From: Bacteroidales bacterium
GTDB taxonomy: Bacteria; Bacteroidota; Bacteroidia; Bacteroidales; UBA932
Length of the DNA stretch: 64,000 nucleotides
Assembly: GCA_020026275.1 (NCBI GenBank)
Contig: JAHHQQ010000001.1
Span: 186,001-250,000, forward strand
Reading direction: 5' to 3'
Shown: piece after piece, positions 58,267 to 64,000 of the stretch
Layout: every line of letters begins with the position of its first letter
Numbering within the stretch: the stretch's first letter is position 1
Program-made: the position numbers and the translations under genes
The notes under the pieces: model-generated
What the model was told of the DNA's origin: nothing
Database searches by the model: none
Seen by the model: only the letters and a program-made list of their open reading frames with translations

Positions 58267-60065
58267 TACTCATTACTATTTAATTTCTCATGTATTCTGA
58301 TAGCCAACTCTGATTTGCCGAGAAAGGCCTTTAAATCTTCCAACGGAGCGGCAGCAATCCGAGCAACGCTGCCATAATGAATAAGCAGACGCTGTTCTGT
58401 CACCTTGCCGACTCCTTTTATGTCCGACAGCACCGACTTGATCTGAGACTTGCTTCTGAGGCTTCTATGAAAAGTTATGCCAAATCGGTGCGCCTCGTCT
58501 CTCACCTGCTGGAGCAATTTCAGTTCCTGGGAGTTTCTGTCCAAAAATAGAGGATAAGGATCTCCAACGCGAATGACTTCTTCCAATCTTTCAGCCAGTC
58601 CGATGACCGTCAACTTATCTGTCAATCCCAATTCAGCCAATGCCTCGTAAGCGAAACTAAGTTGCCCTTTTCCTCCATCAATGACTACCAATTGTGGTAG
58701 ATCTTCTGGATTTTCTCGCAACATTCGAGAATAACGACGATTGACAATCTCCTTCATTGTCGAATAGTCATTGGCTCCGACAACAGTCTTTACCTTAAAC
58801 TTCCTGTAATCTCTCTTGGCAGGCCCCCCCCCTCTGAAAACGACACAGGCGGCCACCGGATTGGTTCCCTGTATATTGGAGTTATCGAAACATTCGATAT
58901 GTTCCGGCAGCACATCCATTCCGATAGCATTTTGCAACCGCTGAAGCACCCTCTGTCTGAAATTGTCCGGGTCTGTCTGTTCTTTCTGCTTGAGGCAATT
59001 GAATTGCATTTCCTTTGCATTCTTCATGCTAAGGTTCAAGAGTGCCAATTTATCTCCGATGGAAGGTATCTTGAATTCAATTCCATCTATCTCCACATCT
59101 GGCAAGAAAGGAACCAGCACCTCTTTTGACAAAGTCCCAAACTTGTCCTGTATTTCACCGATGAACATACTGAGGACTGTATTGTTTTCTTCTTCTATGT
59201 TCATCTTGAAGCCCAGATTGAGCGACTGTACAATAGCCCCTCCGCGAACTCTCATAAAATTGCCGAAAGCTTCATTGCCATCAAAGACCAATGAAAACAC
59301 ATCCAAATCTCCCAATACAGCACTGGTTACAACAGATTTGCTGTAATGCTTCTCCAATGACAGCATTTTTGACTTGTACACTTCTGCCTTCTCAAATTCC
59401 AAATGCTCTGCCGCTTCGCGCATCAACTGCTTATAATGATCTATCATCTGTCGCCCTCCTCCTTTTAACAGGCTGACGATCTCTTCTATATTGGCATTAT
59501 ACTCTTCTCGAGAAATGGCTCCAACACAGCACCCTTTGCAACGACCGATATGAAATTTGAGACAGGGACGGAACTTGTGACGGAGGATAGCTTCCGACGT
59601 GATTTTGTAATTGCAAGTACGCAATGGATACACTTCTGAAAACATCTCCAACAAGGTTCTGGCATGCATGGCAGAACTATATGGCCCAAAATATCGATAT
59701 CTCCCTTTCAAGAGAGTCCGAGTCAGGAAGACCTTCGGATACTCCTCTTCCGTAATGCAGATCCAAGGATAGGATTTGGAGTCTTTCAGAAGAATATTAT
59801 ACTTTGGCTTGTAATGTTTGATGAGATTGTTCTCCAACAGAAGGGCATCTGCTTCCGAACTGACTACAGAATACTGAGCATCTGCAATTCTGGAAACAAG
59901 CAGTCTGGTTTTCCGGTTGAGCCGTTCAGGGGGAACAAAATACTGAGCAACCCGTTTATGCAGATCTTTGGCTTTGCCTACATAAATCACATTCCCCTCG
60001 GAGTCATAATATCTATAAACTCCTGGGGAATGTGGAAATAGGGATATTTTATCTCTGATGTCCAA
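58266..60065 (-). CDS. uvrC: excinuclease ABC subunit C
   Basis: UvrC makes both incisions in nucleotide-excision repair with UvrAB. The GIY-YIG nuclease is at residues 15-92 (GVYRYYDSEGNVIYVGKAKD). The UvrB-interacting UVR helix is about residues 205-240, the RNase-H-like 5' nuclease domain has CFDNSNIQGTNPVAACVVF (about 400) and VVIDGGKGQLS, and the tandem HhH at the C-terminus includes SVLSDIKGVGKVTEQRLL. Length 599 aa. It starts 9 bp after the TlpA-like gene and is coupled to the PnuC-like gene. Confidence 0.97.
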   Translation of the reverse strand: MDIRDKISLFPHSPGVYRYYDSEGNVIYVGKAKDLHKRVAQYFVPPERLNRKTRLLVSRIADAQYSVVSSEADALLLENNLIKHYKPKYNILLKDSKSYPWICITEEEYPKVFLTRTLLKGRYRYFGPYSSAMHARTLLEMFSEVYPLRTCNYKITSEAILRHKFRPCLKFHIGRCKGCCVGAISREEYNANIEEIVSLLKGGGRQMIDHYKQLMREAAEHLEFEKAEVYKSKMLSLEKHYSKSVVTSAVLGDLDVFSLVFDGNEAFGNFMRVRGGAIVQSLNLGFKMNIEEENNTVLSMFIGEIQDKFGTLSKEVLVPFLPDVEIDGIEFKIPSIGDKLALLNLSMKNAKEMQFNCLKQKEQTDPDNFRQRVLQRLQNAIGMDVLPEHIECFDNSNIQGTNPVAACVVFRGGGPAKRDYRKFKVKTVVGANDYSTMKEIVNRRYSRMLRENPEDLPQLVVIDGGKGQLSFAYEALAELGLTDKLTVIGLAERLEEVIRVGDPYPLFLDRNSQELKLLQQVRDEAHRFGITFHRSLRSKSQIKSVLSDIKGVGKVTEQRLLIHYGSVARIAAAPLEDLKAFLGKSELAIRIHEKLNSNE

Positions 60066-60074
60066 ATATCAAAA

Positions 60075-61145
60075 TCATTTGGCAGACTGCACATATTTTG
60101 CCACTTCCTCTTCAATGGAACCGCCTCTGAGATCTCTTTTGAGAATGGTTCCATCTGGACCGAAGAGAATAATCTGAGGAATGCTGCTGATTCCATATGC
60201 ATCGGTCGGGATATGCTGTGCATTGATGATTTCACTGTAGTTGATGCCCAATTTCTCGGCTGCCACCTTGGAGTCAGCAGGATCATCCCAGACAGCAATA
60301 CCCAAGACATCGAATCCTTCTCCATGATATTTGTTGTATATCTGGATGAGGTTGGGAATCTCTCCACGGCATGGACCACACCAAGAAGCCCAGAAATCAA
60401 CCAACACATACTTTCCATTGCCTACATAGTCAGATAGTTTGACCTCTTTGCCATCACTGTCAGGAATAGTGAAGTCAACGAACATCTCGCCTTCCCGAGT
60501 AGCCTTGATGGCATCAATCCTGCGAATCTGGGACTGGATATAAGAATTTTTCCGAAGGGATGAATCCAATTTTTCAACCAATTCTGCCAATTCTTCCTCT
60601 TCAAAAGAACCACCGAAATCCTGAAGGACAGGAATAATGGCTGCTGAAGAAACATGTTCTTCAATGAAACCTTTGACATCTTTCAGTATTGCCTCTTTCT
60701 CTACATTCAGTTTAGCACAAACTTCAGATTCGATGTCTGCACCAGCCTGATACCATTCCATCGTCTGCTGGTTGAGATGATCAATTCTTGGAAGGATTTT
60801 TCCATAAAAGTCAGTAACCAGAGCGTTGGCGGACTCTGAATTTTCAGCAATAAGCTGATAACCGCCTCTATTATCTGACTCCACGACCAAAGGACTGCCA
60901 TCCAGCAAGAAAGGAAGCCTTGATTCTCCAACTGCAATGGTACCAGCTTCGACCTCATTGACGGGACAACTGTACTCGAACTTGCCGTCCACTACAGCCA
61001 CAGCATCACGAATTTGAAGATCTCTTACAGAAATATATACTGAATCTATTCCTTCGGAGACAGTACCCTTGATAATGGTCTTGTCGGAAGAACAGGAAAC
61101 TGCCAGAAGAGCGGCAGCCGCAAAAAACATTGATCTGATTTTCAT
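60075..61145 (-). CDS. TlpA-like thioredoxin-domain lipoprotein with DUF4369 domain
   Basis: The 356-residue periplasmic redox protein has a lipoprotein signal (MKIRSMFFAAAALLAVSC, cysteine at residue 18). An N-terminal DUF4369 domain (about residues 20-110) is followed by a helical region and a C-terminal thioredoxin domain with WCGPC in DFWASWCGPCRGEIP (about residue 250). Such proteins reduce or exchange disulfides at the cell surface, often for cytochrome or secreted protein maturation. It lies 19 bp after galM and precedes uvrC, with no clear functional link to either. Confidence 0.88.
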   Translation of the reverse strand: MKIRSMFFAAAALLAVSCSSDKTIIKGTVSEGIDSVYISVRDLQIRDAVAVVDGKFEYSCPVNEVEAGTIAVGESRLPFLLDGSPLVVESDNRGGYQLIAENSESANALVTDFYGKILPRIDHLNQQTMEWYQAGADIESEVCAKLNVEKEAILKDVKGFIEEHVSSAAIIPVLQDFGGSFEEEELAELVEKLDSSLRKNSYIQSQIRRIDAIKATREGEMFVDFTIPDSDGKEVKLSDYVGNGKYVLVDFWASWCGPCRGEIPNLIQIYNKYHGEGFDVLGIAVWDDPADSKVAAEKLGINYSEIINAQHIPTDAYGISSIPQIILFGPDGTILKRDLRGGSIEEEVAKYVQSAK

Positions 61146-61164
61146 GATTTCGAATTATTAAAAT

Positions 61165-62214
61165 TTATTTGACTGAAAAAGCAAAAATGATGGCCTCTTG
61201 AAAAATATCCCCAGGACGAAGCACAGTAGTCGGGTAATCCTCCTTATTCGGAGAATCTGGAAAATGCTGACATTCGATAGCTACAGCATCATAGTCATGA
61301 TAGGTATGGCCTTTCTTTCCGGCAGGACATCCTTCAAGCCAGTTGCCTGTATAGACCTGTACACCAGGCTGTGTCGTCAAGACCTCCAGACAACGGCCAC
61401 TTTTTTCTGAATAAAGTTCCGCTGCTGTCTCTATCTGACCTGGAACCCATCCATCTATTACAAAGCAGTTGTCATAACCTTTCCCATAATCAAGTGCAGG
61501 GAAATCGGCCTTGATATCCTGACCTATCGGTTTCGGATTGACAAAATCCATCGGAGTGCCGGCGACTGGCTCAGATTCCCCTGTCGGAATCAAAGTATCG
61601 TCTGTCGGCAGATATTCGGATGCATTCAATCTGAGGACATGCTCCAATACAGAACCGCTTCCTTCCCCGTTCAAGTTAAAATAACTGTGATTGGTCAAAT
61701 TAAGGACAGTTGGCGCATCTGCTTCTGCCGTATATGTGATCTTCAGAACATTGTCCTCACTCCATTCATAATGCACCACCACCTTGAGAGCACCAGGATA
61801 ACCGGCCTCTCCGTCTTCGGAATAGTACAGGAATTCAACAGCATCTCCGTCCACTCTACTCTCCCATACCTGGTTCTGGAAGCCCTCCGGTCCGCCATGA
61901 AGGTGGTTGCAGGCATTGTTGATAGGGAGAGTATAGGTCTTCCCATCCAATGTGAAATGTCCTTTCGCGATTCGGTTGGCATAACGGCCCGGGCATTTTC
62001 CAGCACATGGCCCGTCCGCAAAATAAGAAAGCGGATCCGGATAGCCGATTACGACATCCTCTATCCGGCCATCTCTATCTGGCACTCCAATGGCCACAAT
62101 ACCTGCCCCGATACTGGATAGTTCAACAAATGCTCCACTTTGATTGGTCAAGGTATAAAGCAAGATTTCTCTTCCTTCAGCTGTCTTGCCCCAAATTTCA
62201 CTTTCGGTTTTCAT
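61165..62214 (-). CDS. galM: aldose 1-epimerase (mutarotase)
   Basis: This enzyme interconverts alpha and beta anomers of aldoses. The 349-residue protein contains the catalytic histidines in NNACNHLHGGPEGF (about residue 104) and NLTNHSYFNLNG (about residue 180) and the catalytic glutamate in AIECQHFPDSPN (about residue 314). No signal peptide, so it is cytoplasmic. It follows the Na/Pi cotransporter-like gene by 18 bp and precedes the TlpA-like gene. Confidence 0.95.
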   Translation of the reverse strand: MKTESEIWGKTAEGREILLYTLTNQSGAFVELSSIGAGIVAIGVPDRDGRIEDVVIGYPDPLSYFADGPCAGKCPGRYANRIAKGHFTLDGKTYTLPINNACNHLHGGPEGFQNQVWESRVDGDAVEFLYYSEDGEAGYPGALKVVVHYEWSEDNVLKITYTAEADAPTVLNLTNHSYFNLNGEGSGSVLEHVLRLNASEYLPTDDTLIPTGESEPVAGTPMDFVNPKPIGQDIKADFPALDYGKGYDNCFVIDGWVPGQIETAAELYSEKSGRCLEVLTTQPGVQVYTGNWLEGCPAGKKGHTYHDYDAVAIECQHFPDSPNKEDYPTTVLRPGDIFQEAIIFAFSVK

Positions 62215-62232
62215 TGTCAGTTAAATTTTTAT

Positions 62233-63969
62233 TCAGGCTTTCTCCAGAACTTGAGCTTCGGCGATATTGATGATGAAGTCACCCATCTTCTCCAGTTCAG
62301 CGACAATGTCCATATAGAAGACCCCTGTCTGATAGTTGTATTCGGAATTCTCTTCAATATTGATGATATGCTCTTCTCTCAAAGTATTTCTATATTCATT
62401 GATGCGATATTCGATATCCTTGGCCGAAGAAATATCCTCCGATGTCAAATCGCTGCCGTTACCAAGCAATTTGGTCATGTTGGAATAAGCTTCATCCACA
62501 AGATCCACCATCCGATTCAACTTCTTGAAGATGTTCTCATCAAAATAAGCCTTGTAAGATAGTTTCCGCTGAAGAATACGGCCGATGGCTTCGCTGGAAT
62601 CTCCCAAACTTTCCAATTCTCCGATAATCTTATACATAGACCGGATTTTCAGGACAGTCTTGTCTGAAATGTCACCTTTGCACACCTCATTGAGGAAGGC
62701 CGCAATATTGTATTCCATCTTGTCGGTATTCTCCTCATATTTAATCAATTTCGCACGAAGTTCATTGAAGCGGTCTTCATCCTTTTCATTGATGGCGTTA
62801 CGGACATAGGCAAAATCTTTCTGGCAAATTTCAGAAAAATGTACAATCTCCTGTTTGGCGACATCCAGTGAAAGTTCTGCTGTAGACAGAGGTCCTCCTT
62901 GAATATATTTCAACTTGAACACCTCTTCCGTTCCTTTAGGAGTAGGAATCATCTTGGTCACAAGTTTCTCTATTTGCGGAATGAACCATACAAGAATCAA
63001 TGTATTGACCATATTGAAAGTCGTATGCAGACAACAAACGCCAAACAGCATTGATTTCTGCAATTCCGGACTCATGGACAATACGTTCATATCATGGAAC
63101 GCCGCGACCGGATCCGGAAAGCCGATAGCTTCCACCATCACTCCAATAAGCGCCATCAATGGTTTGAACAGGATCAGTGCCATAATTACACCAATCGTAT
63201 TGATTGTTGTATGTGCCAGAGCCGTTCTTTTGGCAGAGTAGTTCGCAACAGAGGCTGCCAGATTAGCCGTAATGGTCGTACCGATATTTTCTCCCAATAC
63301 CATGCCGGCGGCCATTTCAAAATTGATCCATCCGTTGGCCACAAAGACCATGGTCAAAGCCATCGCCGCACTAGATGCTTGAAGGACAACAGTAATGATG
63401 GTACCAATCAAAGTAAAGATGATGACAGAACCCATTCCAAAACTGGTCAAGTTCTTCACAAATGCCAACGTGTCAGGATATTGGTTCAAGTCTGGAACGG
63501 AATCCTTCATAGTTACAAGACCTATCAACAGCAATGAGAATCCGATAATAAATTCTCCGATACTCTTGTATTTCCGTTTGTTGGTAATCATGAAACAGAA
63601 TCCGACCGCAATGAACGGAATGGCAAATGTGGTGATATCATAACTAAATCCAAACAATGCCATCAGCCAAGAAGTGACAGTGGTTCCGATATGGGCTCCC
63701 ATCACAACACCAATGGCATTTCCCAATGCGAGCAAACCAGCATTCACCATACTGACCACCATAACCGTGGTACCACTGGATGATTGAATCAATGCAGTAA
63801 CGACAATGCCTGTCAAAATGCCCTTAAATCTGTTGGAAGTCATTGAGGCGAGGAAAGATCTCATCTTGTCGCCAGCTGCTTTCTGAAGCCCTTCACTCAT
63901 CAAGGTCATTCCATAAAGGAACATACACATGGCACCTAGCAGAGTGAAAATCTGTAGTACTAAATTCAT
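62233..63969 (-). CDS. Na+/phosphate cotransporter-like protein with PhoU-like domain
   Basis: The 578-residue protein has the NptA/SLC34-type membrane part (about residues 1-330), with the duplicated QSSSGTT motif (ALIQSSSGTTVMVVSMVN, about residue 60) and QASSAAMALTMVFV (about residue 195). A cytoplasmic C-terminal PhoU-like helical domain spans about 360-560. It probably imports phosphate with Na+, or controls phosphate levels together with its PhoU part. It opens the run NptA-galM-TlpA-uvrC-PnuC; its promoter lies beyond the right edge or within the last 30 bases, where none was recognised. Confidence 0.9.
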   Translation of the reverse strand: MNLVLQIFTLLGAMCMFLYGMTLMSEGLQKAAGDKMRSFLASMTSNRFKGILTGIVVTALIQSSSGTTVMVVSMVNAGLLALGNAIGVVMGAHIGTTVTSWLMALFGFSYDITTFAIPFIAVGFCFMITNKRKYKSIGEFIIGFSLLLIGLVTMKDSVPDLNQYPDTLAFVKNLTSFGMGSVIIFTLIGTIITVVLQASSAAMALTMVFVANGWINFEMAAGMVLGENIGTTITANLAASVANYSAKRTALAHTTINTIGVIMALILFKPLMALIGVMVEAIGFPDPVAAFHDMNVLSMSPELQKSMLFGVCCLHTTFNMVNTLILVWFIPQIEKLVTKMIPTPKGTEEVFKLKYIQGGPLSTAELSLDVAKQEIVHFSEICQKDFAYVRNAINEKDEDRFNELRAKLIKYEENTDKMEYNIAAFLNEVCKGDISDKTVLKIRSMYKIIGELESLGDSSEAIGRILQRKLSYKAYFDENIFKKLNRMVDLVDEAYSNMTKLLGNGSDLTSEDISSAKDIEYRINEYRNTLREEHIINIEENSEYNYQTGVFYMDIVAELEKMGDFIINIAEAQVLEKA

Positions 63970-64000
63970 AGTTTCTTCTGATTACCTTATTTTCACAAAA

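Overview
The window is chromosomal DNA from a member of the Bacteroidota, most likely order Bacteroidales. The evidence is families largely confined to that phylum (DUF4270, DUF4271, DUF4294, DUF3098, the PG0541-type partner of an RND pump, a NagB-like/PIG-L fusion, a transketolase split into two genes), very few Shine-Dalgarno sequences, and repeated matches to the Bacteroidetes promoter (TTTG, about 19-21 bp, TAnnTTTG). I cannot name a genus. Nearly everything is housekeeping; there is no prophage, CRISPR array, conjugative element or rRNA operon.

Layout. 1-4.4 kb (minus): outer-membrane barrel, LOG-family protein, polyprenyl synthase, holB and a RicT/PSP1 gene cut by the window edge, preceded by trxA with its own promoter. 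4.4-10.6 kb (minus): RND efflux operon tolC-adaptor-pump-PG0541. 10.8-14.5 kb (minus): alpha-L-fucosidase, HAD phosphatase, prolyl-tRNA deacylase, lgt. 14.6-18.2 kb (plus): lepA, a GT2-like gene, menA. 18.2-21.5 kb (minus): SUI1/YciH, DUF4271, hemD, rnpA, yidD, menG. 21.5-24.6 kb (plus): a large DUF2723 membrane protein. 24.65-25.4 kb: decayed IS3-family remnant, with palindromes in and beside it. 25.5-30.5 kb: RlmI-like methyltransferase, pgk, an unknown envelope protein, trmN6 and lolD. 30.6 kb: tRNA-Pro(TGG). 30.7-37.1 kb (minus): mntP, split transketolase, nagB, the NagB-like/PIG-L fusion and a LacI regulator, an amino-sugar/pentose block. 37.3-39.5 kb: membrane pyrophosphatase.

39.7-50.3 kb (minus) is the rplP-to-rplQ part of the S10-spc-alpha ribosomal superoperon, 21 genes in standard order including secY, map, infA, rpmJ and rpoA, but it starts abruptly at rplP: the rpsJ-to-rpsC half is not upstream. 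50.6-54.0 kb: DUF4294 (plus, TTG start) facing the ftsX-DUF3098-uppP-lpxH envelope operon. 54.1-56.6 kb (plus): a degenerate GT5-like protein and a DUF4270 lipoprotein with a Gly-Tyr repeat, ending at a 48-bp perfect palindrome. 56.6-57.3 kb (minus): acpP and yccF. 57.5-64 kb (minus): Na/Pi cotransporter-like protein, galM, TlpA-like lipoprotein, uvrC and a PnuC-like transporter.

No wholly new system stands out. The best leads are the NagB-like domain whose catalytic residues are replaced but which stays fused to a PIG-L deacetylase; the GT5-like protein that lost its donor-binding motif and C-terminal half but stays with DUF4270; the PII-like PG0541 protein in the efflux operon; the split ribosomal operon; and two long perfect palindromes. 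Several starts (SUI1, ftsX, uppP, menA, menG, DUF4294, yccF, the GT5-like gene, the barrel) were set from promoters, upstream genes or signal peptides rather than by longest open frame.
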